A stretch of 64,000 nucleotides of DNA from Albugo candida (taxonomy: Eukaryota; Oomycota; Peronosporomycetes; Albuginales; Albuginaceae), in assembly GCA_905220665.1 (NCBI GenBank), contig CAJNAR010000163.1:372001-436000 (forward strand), written 5' to 3'. Numbering within the stretch: position 1 is the stretch's first letter; every line of letters starts with the position of its first letter. The notes beneath the pieces were generated by a model. It ran no database searches. It was not told the DNA's origin and worked only from the letters and a program-made list of their open reading frames with translations. This document shows positions 49,301-60,200 of the stretch, one piece after another. The translations under genes and the position numbers were made by a program.

Positions 49301-50489
49301 AACGAGTCGGAGTAAGAGTGGAAGGCGTCAAGCACGCAAACCAGCATTTTCGATGGACTTTTGCGATTTACAAAGCACACAATCGAATAAGCATATTGAA
49401 CACTCCATTGAGACAAAAGAGAACGGTGGGATCGGTCGAAAATCTCGTCAGGAAGCCTCCAATATCGCCAATTTACCAAATGCTCGAAGACGACGATCAG
49501 CAGCGCGTAATCGAAGCAATAGTATGCGTCTCAAAAAAGGGCTACTAAGCTTTATTGTCGGTGGATCGAGCCATTCCAAAGATGCCAAACAAGAATTCGT
49601 GCAGAACGGAGTCAAAGAAGTGCCAAAAGAGCCGAATTGGCCACACTTGCCGTCTACTGCGAACGATACGACACCAAAACTTTCATCCGTGTTACCCGCC
49701 TCAACGGGACTTTCACCACCTTCTTCATCGTCTTCAAGCAATCAGAATAAACACTGTGAAGGACTGAAAGAAGAAATGCATTTCTTGGAGGATCAGTTGG
49801 CATTTCTTCATTCAGAAATGGGTAACAAAGAAGAAGAAGCATGCGAGCGCTTACGAGCATTTCGTTGCTACAATTATAACATTCCGGAAAGCGCTCTCGT
49901 GGGTCATGACGTCTTATCTCCATCGCGTTCGTTTGCCACATGGAATTACGAGCGCCGAGACCGCTGGAATATTCTTCGTCGAAATAGTGAAGACGCCACC
50001 AAGAGAAAAGAGCGACAATCTTTCATCCCACGAGCAAAACGAGGTCGTCGACGTGGCCGTTTACGTAGTAATAGCTGGAGCAGCGTCGCTGCATTTTCAC
50101 CAAATGAACTCAACGAACCTCGCGAGTTGGAGAAGAAAACGCTTGGATCAAAGGTTGAGACCGCAGAACGCGACACACCTTCCGATTCATTCCAGTCGAG
50201 AAATCAAATGACACCCGGAAGTGTTCCCGTCCTCACTTCCAAGCAAGTTGTCACCAACAACACTGTGTTTCGTGGATCTCAGCCGATTTGGGAGCGAGAT
50301 GGCGATGCTACTTGCTGTAAACGCTGTAAGAAGAAGTTTAAGACCTTTTATCGTGGTCGACATCATTGTCGGTGTTGTGGGTATGTGTTCTGTGGGCGCT
50401 GTACGAGCAATCGAATGAATTTACCCGAGTTTGGGTATTACGATGTCGTCCGCGTTTGTGACGTCTGTTACGATTTCGGCGAAGGATGA
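46308..50489 (+). CDS. C2-myotubularin-FYVE lipid phosphatase
   Basis: The protein is predicted to remove the 3-phosphate from PI3P or PI(3,5)P2 on endosomes. From ATG 46308 it has 1393 residues. A C2 domain comes first (IRAEKLAAADTSGKSDPFVKV; about 1-90), then a Ser/Arg-rich linker. A PH-GRAM-like region follows from about 300 (ATMVLTNYRIWFVPY). The phosphatase active site is Cys729-Ser-Asp-Gly-Trp-Asp-Arg735 (VHCSDGWDRTAQL), complete and so catalytically competent. A coiled-coil and low-complexity region follows. A FYVE zinc finger closes the protein (about 1337-1385; CKRCKKKF, GRHHCRCCG, VRVCDVCYD), with the PI3P-binding basic motif. The start is uncertain: it truncates the first C2 strand, so an upstream exon is possible. 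The next gene is convergent, 62 bp away. Confidence 0.92.
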   Translation: MIFQVIRAEKLAAADTSGKSDPFVKVFYDTKEIGVTARVKRNLDPKWDHTFSIALQPDGPMYVVLHVFDHDDIGSNELLGMLRVPFPAWTDEDDKKLAAGSSTISNDKDNDTHKQDGTNRRLCTLSPSNRVFQNKRKKSDAHRRTHSLTSGFTNSEAHTPKAQSQEEAREDITNEYESDPSSIRRIYSRRKKFANTIHSKSYENEVVCSKTYIWSSVLRGSTAKGRILCSIQFESKDYISVGSQPYKTDIQSIFIPENPRFQQVYMHLPSHWNPEIEPQNGRNALEAACPFDCVFPWHEKILYMIEEISVTFHINELNQGVLATMVLTNYRIWFVPYQKTKGLTHEDVHTISVGKIAKATLSMKKRSNNHIITELVLENMDAGEYRITLSPLFRFRDSVRDHSREAEIKRSKHLQHIVNEIEWLRLENSFFAPFDLTHKFVGENGGKLMDEIMEKLEGPGNQFSQQNHQEDDSMEQLLDTKWTKHKTTTRNSYPLSTRRRIRYDFESEFQRQGAFDHPRWRVCALNRSYGLCPSYPSFLMVPSSLQDEQIKQAAMFRSKFRFPALTWLHRRTGAPLCRSSQPNTGVLRSTNSYDKELIWAIRDAALPITKCQNDTNAVPKKTFILQIVDARPEINAKSNALTGKGYESVKQYDRQGTATACITFMGIDNIHVVRNSFTLLAQALYDVEDSNFFNAIQKSRWLEHVCSILQGAIEVATHLERGEPVLVHCSDGWDRTAQLCSLAQVMLDPYYRTMEGFAILIEKDWCSFGHMFRKRCGHPTSDQSSPIFLQFLDAMYQLLVQFPIHFQFNELFLSMIAEAVYSSWFNTFQMNSERERQVVIGLVPSLSVWDILRASTDKYRNPLYQELASSPLQSSSLSTSSIIFPVCRVRSMQLWCSHYQKAIGHMRVQQREIELLALLQQQDQQLSLIFEVLTLEQRIKLRMHQLQSDIAKAKRNLPQVVMPSRSDSLKTIETEPKDAKLLRERSNFAALKVHKEAPTSRSKSGRRQARKPAFSMDFCDLQSTQSNKHIEHSIETKENGGIGRKSRQEASNIANLPNARRRRSAARNRSNSMRLKKGLLSFIVGGSSHSKDAKQEFVQNGVKEVPKEPNWPHLPSTANDTTPKLSSVLPASTGLSPPSSSSSSNQNKHCEGLKEEMHFLEDQLAFLHSEMGNKEEEACERLRAFRCYNYNIPESALVGHDVLSPSRSFATWNYERRDRWNILRRNSEDATKRKERQSFIPRAKRGRRRGRLRSNSWSSVAAFSPNELNEPRELEKKTLGSKVETAERDTPSDSFQSRNQMTPGSVPVLTSKQVVTNNTVFRGSQPIWERDGDATCCKRCKKKFKTFYRGRHHCRCCGYVFCGRCTSNRMNLPEFGYYDVVRVCDVCYDFGEG

Positions 50490-50551
50490 GGGACAAAGAC
50501 AAAGAGAGAGTCCAATACGATGAAAGGATCACCACTCAGGGTATTTGCTCC

Positions 50552-51481
50552 TCAATTGGACAAGTCTTGGACGGTACAAGGAATTGCAAAACTCAATGGC
50601 TCTGATTCACTTTGGCTGCATGTAATCGGATCAAGGCTGTACTGGACGTAATATACGCGTCGACAGGAATCGGTTTGATTGGGAAAGGATGCATGCCAAA
50701 CGTCTGATCGGAATATGACAATTGTGCCGATATCGATACTGGCAGGGATCATCGAAAGCTGTTCTAAAGTGTCAAAGTCAAATTTCTGCGGCGTTTTTGA
50801 GATTGGCACTAATTCGATTGCACCATTTTCTTTAGTGATAGAGTCCAGTGCACACCATACGGAGAAATACGGACGAATGGATGCCCACGACGGAATCATT
50901 GCAAGCTGTTTCTCATCATCTCGATGCCAGCCAAATTTGCTATCGGATTGTGGAGGTTTGACGATGTAATGATCATTGAAGAGATATAAAATGGAACAAG
51001 ACATCAAAGTGCTGAGTATCGACGGTAATCTTCGGAAGATCAGTGATTCCCATACGTGCCAGCTTTTCAGTGGAGCATACATTCCCGACAGCACAAATTG
51101 CTGTCTGCGTGCTTTAGAGAATGCATCACAATCGAACCTCTCTTTTGCGTCGTCTTGTATTGGATACGACGCCATGAGATCAATTACACAATCTTGATGC
51201 TCTAATTGCTCAGTGGTGAACGCACTTCGCAGCAAAACGGATTCCAACCGCAGATGCTCCACTTCTTCTTCTGTCAAAGCATTCGGAATCGTGACAAACC
51301 CATTTTCCTCTAACAAATGTCTCCATGTTGCAAAGTCTCTTACATTGATTTCTTTCATCACTAAAGTATCGTACCGTGCATCACAATATTGTACTTCAAT
51401 ATGCAAATCTTTTATTTTGATGTAAAGTCGTCCTATTAAGCGACACTTTTCAATCTGTCGAATATATCGAACGACGTCCAT
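50552..51481 (-). CDS. PhyH-family Fe(II)/2-oxoglutarate dioxygenase
   Basis: A 309-residue single-exon protein of the phytanoyl-CoA dioxygenase superfamily; the substrate is unknown. The iron ligands are His186 and Asp188 (WHRDDE) and His263 (VWHASFPN). Arg274 or Arg275 (CRRVYYVQYS) would bind 2-oxoglutarate. The fold starts at WRHLLEENGFVTIPNALTEEE. Three starts are possible. ATG 51568 would overlap the F-box gene deeply. ATG 51481, used here, overlaps the F-box start codon. ATG 51357 (MKEINVRDFATW) would leave a 122-bp gap and still include the whole domain. It is divergent from the F-box gene. Confidence 0.82.
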   Translation of the reverse strand: MDVVRYIRQIEKCRLIGRLYIKIKDLHIEVQYCDARYDTLVMKEINVRDFATWRHLLEENGFVTIPNALTEEEVEHLRLESVLLRSAFTTEQLEHQDCVIDLMASYPIQDDAKERFDCDAFSKARRQQFVLSGMYAPLKSWHVWESLIFRRLPSILSTLMSCSILYLFNDHYIVKPPQSDSKFGWHRDDEKQLAMIPSWASIRPYFSVWCALDSITKENGAIELVPISKTPQKFDFDTLEQLSMIPASIDIGTIVIFRSDVWHASFPNQTDSCRRVYYVQYSLDPITCSQSESEPLSFAIPCTVQDLSN

Positions 51482-53050
51482 GTTGACCGAACGCACGGAA
51501 AAACTGTCCATCCTTCCACCCTCTTGTCCTTTTGATGTAACAGACGTCGAAGAAAGCGAAAACATCATTCCCGCGGATCGTTTATTTGAAATCTTACTGA
51601 GACACGTCCTCTCCTATTTATCGATTCAAGAGCGTTGGGATCGAGCTTTCTCTGTTTGTAAGCGATGGAAAACGCAGTGTGTTGCATCGTTATATGAAGA
51701 GTCTTACTTGGATTTGGTACGTGTTCCAAGCGCATTGTTGAAGTCGCTGGCAATCGGTAGTTCTTCATAGACCTGGTGCAGCGGAGCTATGGCCAGTATC
51801 GTCCAACAAATGGATCAGGATGCCGATTTCTTCAGACAGCACTCCAAGTTGAAAGGTGTCGCTTTAGCTGGGGCGTGTATCACTCGCAATATTGTCAGTG
51901 GCTTGGTCAAGATGATCGCGATGAATCTCAAACATGTCACAATTGAATCCAGACATGTTGGTGATGACGCGTTGAGAGAGTTGACAGGATGTAGACGGAT
52001 AGAAACTCTCACACTTCATTGCATTCGGCTCGAGAGTACTACCATGGTCGAAATATCGAAAACTTGTCCATTTCTTCGTAATATCGATATTGCCGGCTGC
52101 CCATACATCGACGATGAAGCGATATTGGCGATTGCTAATAATTCTCATCGGCTTGAGCAACTCAACATTGCATGTTGTTATCGTCTCTCATCGGCAGCAA
52201 TCACGTCTATTGCTATGCGTCAATCTCGCACACTTATTGGTCTCAATGCAGATAAATGCATGCAAGTAAGCCTCAGACTCGTAACTTTTGGCTTCTCATT
52301 CGTCTCATTTAGTGTTTGTAGATTTCTGGAACGTCCGTACGACAACTACTCGAGCAACAGCCTCAATTGACGCATCTGTCGTGCACATACTGTCCAAAAA
52401 TATCCGGAAGAGCTTTCCATACATGGCAACATCTTTTATCTCCCAGAAAGTCGGAAATGGGTGGAATGCATTCACTTTGCTTCACAGGCAATCTGGCCAT
52501 GGACGATTTGGGACTTTCTACTATAATAAAGCACTATCACTCAGCTTTGGAGGTTCTTCATGTAGGATCGCTTCCAAAAATTGGCCCTGTATCAGTCCAA
52601 TCGATCGCACAATGTAAATTTCTTCATACACTTGATATAAGTCGATGTGGAACTATCACAGCCAACGATTTCATCACAATCATTCAGTCATGTGGTCCGC
52701 GTTTGACGAGCCTTAATGCCAATGTATGCTGTCAGCTTGACGATCAAGTTTTGGTGTGTATCAGCCATTTGTGCACAAAACTCGAGTCTATACTATTGGA
52801 ATTCTGTTACAACATCACGGATTACGGTCTAATTTCATTGATTCGAGGCTGTGTTTACTTAAAGTCACTTGTTCTGAAAGCTTGCAATCAGCTTACGGAT
52901 GCAAGCTTTGAGTATCTCACACAGCATAAGGCTGAAAAGTATCCAATTGAGTATCTTCACATAGGTGCTTGTATGAAGTCAGACATGCTTGTTCATGTGA
53001 TTGACATGGTACAACATCGTTTTCCCAATTGTCGGATCAATTGGTCCTAA
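51480..53050 (+). CDS. F-box and leucine-rich repeat protein
   Basis: Probable substrate receptor of an SCF ubiquitin ligase. Exons are 51480-51716, 51771-52265 and 52322-53050; introns of 54 nt (GTACGT...CATAG) and 56 nt (GTAAGC...TGTAG) are both phase 0. The product is 486 residues. The F-box is at about 30-65 (ADRLFEILLRHVLSYLSIQERW, then VCKRWK). From about 95 on come cysteine-type LRRs of the FBXL2/Grr1 kind (LRNIDIAGCPYIDDEAI, LEQLNIACCYRLSSAAI, LESILLEFCYNITDYGL). ATG 51480 is the only one before the F-box. The first intron keeps the frame but contains a stop, so it must be removed. Confidence 0.88.
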
Positions 53051-53152
53051 ATAAGTAAATACATTGCGCTCTTCTTTCCCGCGCATCTGCGAACTTAACG
53101 TGATGCTAAAGTACGAGTGCGAACGTAAGGCATCGACGCTACTGCTGCTCAA

Positions 53153-54912
53153 ATGATCACGATGGAAGGCGCGAATGCGCGCGATTGGGACACCAAGACG
53201 ACTTGTACTAGAGTACTCTACATTGATAAAATACCCTTTTATTGGACGGAAGAGACGTTGAAGCGCACTTTCGATTCGTACGGAACTTTTTCCAAAGTTC
53301 TACTGCTTCGAAAGCGGAATTGTTTCTATTCCGCGTATCAAGAATCGTCCATCCAGCGTCGAATCAGCTTCATACAGGCGTTAGCACAAGTCGAATATGT
53401 CGAAAACTCTCAAAATTTGATAGAATTGTGTCGCCAGAACCCGATAACGACGGAAGAAGGCGAGGCTTTGCTGATTGATGTTGCTAAAGTGGCCGAAATT
53501 CGGGATCATAACGACACAAATTCTTCATCTGACAACGACCATAGAAATCGAATCCTTTTGGTCACTATTCAGAATCCATTGTATCCAATCACAGTGGAAC
53601 TTATGTCGTCCATTTTCTCTCATTTTGGAAAAGTGGAGAAAATTGTCATTTTCGAAAAACCAATTGGATTGCAAGTAAAGTACACCATATCATGTGATTG
53701 TATCAGCTTACAAGGAATCGATTCCTTTATGGATTATAGTGCTTGATACAGCTACGCTCCGTGGAAGACGCGACAGCAGCCAAGAAGGTGCTAAATGGAG
53801 TCAACATCTTTCCGGATTGCTGCTGTCTAATCGTTCACTATTCAAAGCTTCCCGTACGCAGCGATGATAATCATAATCCGCGACCTCCTTATAACTCTAT
53901 CACTTTGCACTTTTTTGTAGCAGGAGCTTGTCGTGAAGACAAATGGACCACGTACATGGGATTATACAAAGTCTGATGCTTTGAATCCAGCTGATGGCAA
54001 ACACGATGATGCCTCTCTTGAATCTTCCGAGGAAATGACCAAATTGATTTCCGCTACTGCAAATATGGCGAAAATCGATCAAGACACAGAATCCTCTGTT
54101 CTCTTTGTATCAAATCTTCGCGAATTTATTACGTGTGATCAGCTCTTCAACTTGTTTTCGTGTTATGGAAACGTCGATCGAGTCAAAAAATTCAATTCCA
54201 AGCCGGTACGCCGCTATTTCTCTCAAAGTGTATTTCACATTAATTTATAGGATCACGCATTGGTGCAATTTTCCACTCCTTCATTTGCTCGATCTGCACT
54301 TTTACATCTTCGTGGATTCACGCTTTTCGGATGTTCGCTGGAAATCACATTTTCCAAGCATGCTTACATTAATATTCGTGCTGGATCGTCCAAGAACAAG
54401 TAGATTACACAGATGATCGCGTGTCATCTTGCCTCCAATGTTTATGTTTAGATCGACTGGAATGATGGAATATGGACACAGCACCAATCGATTTACTGGG
54501 AAGTTTGCAGGCTTTAGTAAACACATCAATAGTCCCACAAAGATTTTGCATTTTTCAAACTTGGACGAATCGAGCAAAGAAGAAGTGCGTTTCTATGGCG
54601 CTGCAGATCCTTGTGGTACTATGCGCTAAACTGCGTGTTATTTATTACAGGCACTTCGAGCTCATCTACTTGTCCACGCAAATGTGGCCAATTTCCGTCT
54701 CAAGCTTTTTGCAGTGAACGGCCATTCTCAGGCGTTAGCAGAGGTAATACAAACACAATTCAATCGTACATTCCAACTTACGTGATTTTCTGATGCAGTT
54801 TCAGTCAATCGACATGGCCACCAACACATTGGTTTCGGCACATAACACTTTATTGCATAATCGACGACTGAGAGTGGCATTTTCAACTCAAATTGTTAGC
54901 AAATGGCCGTAG
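53153..54912 (+). CDS. PTB/hnRNP L-like RNA-binding protein, four RRMs
   Basis: Likely a splicing or mRNA-stability regulator. Seven exons: 53153-53674, 53740-53853, 53921-54205, 54251-54399, 54452-54584, 54651-54743 and 54799-54912. The introns are 65, 67, 45, 52, 66 and 55 nt, and the product is 469 residues. RRM1 starts at RVLYIDKIPFYWTEETL. RRM2 (ILLVTIQNPLYPITVELM, IVIFEKPIGLQ) is the most hnRNP L-like part, followed by the linker ELVVKTNGPRTWDYTKS. RRM3 (SVLFVSNLREFITCDQL) and a divergent RRM4 (TKILHFSNLDESSKEE, FRLKLF) follow. RRM1 holds a 19-residue insert (53321-53377) that breaks family spacing and may be a non-canonical intron. The gene is convergent with IFT81, 123 bp apart. Confidence 0.88.
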
Positions 54913-55035
54913 GAACACATGCAAGATGCAGATTGTCAATAGGAAAAGAGAAGCTGGATACTCTCACAGAACAATTACAATTTGCATCGATTTGATGTAT
55001 TATGAGCAAAGCGATACAAAAGCTGAGGTCTGACA

Positions 55036-57188
55036 TTATGAATCAATTGTCAGCACATTGGCATGCATCTCACTGATCGTCGTGGTGTTTTGAGGTTGAA
55101 GCAGTTCATTTTGCGCGAGTTTCAGCTTACATTGCAATAAGCTTTTCAATTGCTCAAATTGCTGGCATTGTATTTGAAATTGCTGTGCGTTCGCCTTCAA
55201 ATTTTTTTGCTGCTTTCTCAATTCTTTGGTCAGAATTTCTTGCTGTCCGATTTTCTGCTTGTACAAATCCTGGAACGTTCTGATATCGCGTAATAATTTC
55301 CCATTCCCTTTTTCAAACTCAATTTCTTGTTCGATTTTCTCGACTTTTGCCTTCTCAATGGAAATGAGGCAATGAAGCGTATGATACTGAGTCTCTTCTC
55401 GCAGACAATCTTCCTGGAACGCATTGCATTCTTGTTCTAATTTGATGCGTTCCGTCTCCATCCCAAGCGCTACATTTTCATATTGTGTCTTTTTTTCGAT
55501 ATAAATTTGCTCGATTTCCTGGAAGCGTTGTCGTACTTCACGAAGCTGTTTGATCTGAGGAGCCAATTCGTTTTTTCGTGCTTGTAAGGTCTGATTGATT
55601 TGTCTGACGATCTGAGATATTTCTTCGAGTGTATCGCCTTTTTCCTCATTCAATTGCGCATTCTTTCTGGAAATATCGTCCAATTTATCTTTTGTCTCGA
55701 GGAATCCCACAACTCCTTTTTTTATTTCAATTTTTTTGAGAAATTGATCCAAATCCGATAATTTCGACTTCAGAATTTGTTCGGTTCGATGCAGAATCAC
55801 ACACTCTGTCGAGATTTCGGCGGCTTCGGCCTTCAACTTTTTATATTGAGCCGTCTTGCTTCGTAATTGATTTGCATATTGTTTGAATTCTTCGCGTGAC
55901 ATGAATTTGACTCCTTTTGCACTGGAAAAATCGCTGACTTTCCTCTCGGTAATCTCGAGTTGTTTGGTCAGTTTGAGCTTTTCCTGCTTTAATGATTCCA
56001 ATTGCTCTTCTTTTTCGCTCAGTTTCTTTGACTGTACGCTTGCGTGTTGGCGGAAAATTGCGAGTTTATCATCTCCGCATTGTTTTTGTGCTTGCACAAT
56101 ATCGCTTCGTAATCTTTGAATCGACTGCTCCATACTCTGAATCTCTTGATCCATCTCGCGAAGATCAGCTTCTGATTTCGCCGGTTCCTGTAATGCTTTC
56201 TCCAGCCTCTGTAGATTTTCTTGCTGTACTTTCATTTCTTCTGGAAATTGATGGATTAGAATTCTGCGATTTTTTTCGACTTGCAATGTTAAATGCTCCA
56301 ACAGCTCCTCAGGCGATGTGTCCTGGCTAAGTGAACGCTTCACGTCGCCTAATTTCGCTTCAGTTTCAGTCACTCGCTTCTCCACGTTCGTCAACGCCAT
56401 CATTTGCTCGCGTTTCCGATCATGCAATTTCGCCTGCTCTTCCTGCTCTTTGCGGAGTGCGCTACTGGCCTTCAAAATTGCCTGAAAATTTTCATCATTT
56501 GCGGTTTTCTTCTTAATGGTTGAAATCTTCTCTTCGAGTTGATGGGATTCTTGCTCTAATTGAGATATTTCTTTGTGTAATTCACCAGGTCGCGACCTGA
56601 CATTTCGCAATTGATCGACGTCTTTGTGTACTTGTTTGAATTCATCCTGTAGATTCTTAAAGTGATCATAGAGTCCAGCCAGCGCTGGGCAGATATCATC
56701 AGTGATCGAAAAATACCAGACCGAGCTTCATACCTTGATCCATAAAGAGCTCCTGAGGGACATTGACCGAGACCAAATACTTGGCCAAATACGCTCTTTT
56801 TTGATGATGTGCAAGATTTTTCAAGGCCCAATGCAAAATCGGGTAGACAACCCCGCGATAGCCCTGTACGAGTCCATCCCGAAAGTTTTCCATGTCGCTG
56901 GACCTACAGCTCGCTACTAAAGCACGTGTTGCACAAAATGTCGTTCAGGACTTACGAGGAAGGCAGCGGATATCGCAATAACTGAAGAGATTCGAGCATC
57001 CGAGCAGCTCTGTCATCATCCGCTTCTGTTCGAAGATCGACCGCATGTTTTGCATCGATATGCACAAAGACGGTGTTAAGAATTTGCAGCAGTTCAAAAT
57101 TATTTTTCTCATCAAATGCGACCAAAGTCAGGTCGAGTTTGAACGGCTCCTTTTTCAAGTGATCGACAATGAATTGGAGCTCCGACAT
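55036..57188 (-). CDS. IFT81: Intraflagellar transport protein 81
   Basis: Subunit of IFT complex B that carries tubulin into the growing flagellum. Exons are 57188-56956, 56903-56734 and 56684-55036, with introns of 52 and 49 nt. The product is 683 residues (human 676). Residues 1-115 form the calponin-homology-like tubulin-binding domain (MSELQFIVDHLKKEPF, VVYPILHWALKNL, KKRAYLAKYL-like QKRAYLAKYL). From about 150 to the end it is coiled coil, with conserved REEFKQYANQLRSKTAQYKKL and RQRFQEIEQIY. The splice model restores the expected order of all three conserved blocks. Presence of an IFT gene indicates a flagellated (zoosporic) organism. The SAPS-PH gene lies upstream, 104 bp away on the same strand. 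Confidence 0.95.
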
Positions 57189-57292
57189 TTGAACACGACA
57201 CTTATAAGCGCATGCGACCTCTTAGCGAAAAATCTCTTTTTTCTATTCAACACATATGTCTCATAATGCCTCAAAATCAAACAAGTAAAAAG

Positions 57293-60200
57293 TCACGAGG
57301 CGCTGACGCCTTCCCTAACGAATCAAAAACAACGACAATGAGAAGAGAAATCAGCTGACAATTATACAAAACGTACTTTCGAAAAGCTTCCGCGATGCGA
57401 TGTGAATCAAAAGTGCAGTGAATACTCACAATTTCCCGTCCCTGTAGACTCAAAATATCGCAAGATTCTTCGGTGACAATTTGACTATTGCGAAGAATAC
57501 GATACGTTGTCGTAGTCATCACAACAGCGCTTTCATCCTCTTCGTCGATGATTATACGCAGCACACGTCCACTACAGCGCTCCACTGTCTCATCTCGAAG
57601 CTTCCAATAATCGCAAAGGCGTTCATATCCGTGAAATTCTCCCCAATACGGAACGGAATCGGGAAGATTTGAGCTTAGAATACAGCGCGATGCAATTGAT
57701 TCGAGCTTTTCTTCGATCCAAAAGCCCGGAGGGAGCTCAAATGGCGTTTGATACTTGAGATCTGGTCCGAATAGCGTCTCGTAAAAAGAAGAGATGACTT
57801 CTTTCATCTCACAACGAGTCAATCGATCGAGAGGCCGAGGACGTGTGTGCGAGCGTGGTTCCAATGCCGAATTTGACTTTTTCAGATGATGCGCGCCCGA
57901 TGCTGAAAGACACGCTGATACTTGTGTGAGCCAAGTCGAACGCGTCGAGACAGAATCCACGAGAAGCCAAAGCATTCCATGACCTTGAGTGTTGATTTGA
58001 AGACCAAAGACATTGAGTTTGCCACCGACCGAAGTCGGAATTCCATCTGTCACACTGAGCGGTCGAACTGTTCCACGCACAAATGTGCGATCTCGTGCAT
58101 GCGCTTCACTCACGTAATAACTCAACGTGCCTTCCACGCGATTGAGCACAAAGTAACATCGTTCCCACACGTGACGCTGTCCTGTTTCGGGCATTCTGCT
58201 CTTGTACATGTACCCGCTTGTGATCGCATTTAGTCGTACTTCGTCCGAGACCGCGGGAGTGGTGCTACCTCTTGCGGAGTTACAATTCGATTTTGTGAGA
58301 GGAACATCCACAACGTGAACTCCGCCATCATGATGAACGTATTCGGAGATATCTTGTCCTTTGGATGTGTCGACGATGACAATACTTCCCATTAATGCGT
58401 GGCTGTCCTGATCCGGGTTGAAAGGCTCATGAGACAGCGCTAGATACGGCTGAGCTTGCTTCGTTACTAAATTTGGTGTGATCACAAGTGATTTTTTCAG
58501 TCTTTTGAGCATAGAGTTCCATCCAAATGTTTTCTGTTGTGATTCACATTGAGCTGTACCCGCTGTTTGTGATCGTTGTTGTTGTGTGTATACTCGTTCG
58601 GGGACTTTGATCACGGAGCCTAAGCGCATGGGATGTCGAAACATTGGCGATTGAAGCACTTGTTTGATGTAATAGCTCGAGCTCCTTGACTCCTCTTTGC
58701 CCAAATTCTCCTTAGACTCTGTCGATTCCGTTGCGCTTGTAGCCGATGCCTTTTCATTCGATTCTGTTGACGAAAGTCTCTCCTCATGATTTTCCATACC
58801 GCCACTTTGTTCCGTTTCTGAGCCAGAATCGCCTTTTTCAGACGATTTTGCGTCGCTCTTGATACTATTTCCGCGAAGCCGCTGCCATAAAACATTGCGG
58901 CTGCAATAAAGCATAACTTCCCGATTGTTAGCACTCAGTACTTTGGTTTCAAACACACTTGATATCGCTTCATGGACAAGAGCTGCATACACTCCAAGTT
59001 CCGGAACTTGATTTGCTCGAACCAAAATGTCCAAAATACTCGTTTTCTCTTCCCCATCCAGCAAGTCTGCGGTCAGCGAGCAATTCCTCGCGCGTGTTCC
59101 ATTCTCATCGCGCAGGATGAACGTAATGGAAGGTATAATATGAATCAGAAGCATATCGGATGTCGATTTCTTCTCTAAAAGTGCAAAATATCGACTGATT
59201 AACTCTCCTTCGTGAAGTGCTTTGTTCACTTTCGGTTCATCCAATTGTACGATTGTGTACAAATACTTTGCGACGGCGACTAAAACTGAAGGCGAGTGGT
59301 TTGAATTGAGATGTTTGGCAAAGGCTTTGGCTGTCATTTCAATCGCTGGACTCACTTGCATCCAAAGGTTATGCTTCTCAGAGAATGGTTTCAAACTGTA
59401 CATGGACGACTCCATTCCTGAGCCAGCTCGAGCCATGACTGCACACGAATCAGCTGCGCTGACAGGGGAATGGTCGCCTTCTGCATGTGAAGAAGAGTCT
59501 TTATCGCTATTGTCACTTTCGTCACAGGGAGATTCGGAGGTGTCAACGGCGCTTTCGTCGGCATTCTCTTCTTTCTGCTGATTCGACCGATACAGCTTTT
59601 GGTATAAGAGCACAATTTCCGTCGCAACATCGACCAAAAATACTACAAACAAATGGACATTGAGTCATCTCAAATGCGTGTATAGTAAAGCAGCATACCG
59701 CTCGAATTCAGCTTTTCATCTCGCAATTCGATTTGCTCGAGCTCTTGCACTGCATGCTGTAATATAGATCCAATTATGTCGTTCGTTTGGCTCAATTGTT
59801 CCAAAAACATAAATTGTAAGAAATTGTGGTATCCATGCGACATAGACTCAAAGCCTCGAATGGTTCCAAACTGATCGCGGACAAAATATTTCGAGAGCAC
59901 GATACCACCTTCGCGCCGACAAAAAGCCCCCAGCCGATCCGCTTGATTTGCTTGTAAGAGATCGACAAGCAATTGAGCAATATTTTCCGTTTTTTCTTGC
60001 GTGTAAGGCTCGGAATAATCCAAATTCTGCGTGCTCTGTACAAGACACGGAAGAATCACTTCCATCGCATCATTTTTGGCAGTAATTGGATGAACACTCT
60101 CATAAGACTGCAGAATGAGTATCAGCATGTACTTGACCGTGCTTGAGTAGAAATGAGGAAGAATTTTAGGAAGAAATTGTTTCAACACGTTTTCCACATA

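Noticed and set aside
51565..51768. Minus-strand gene inside the F-box exon
   Set aside because: It is a shadow of the F-box coding frame, with no domain or codon support.
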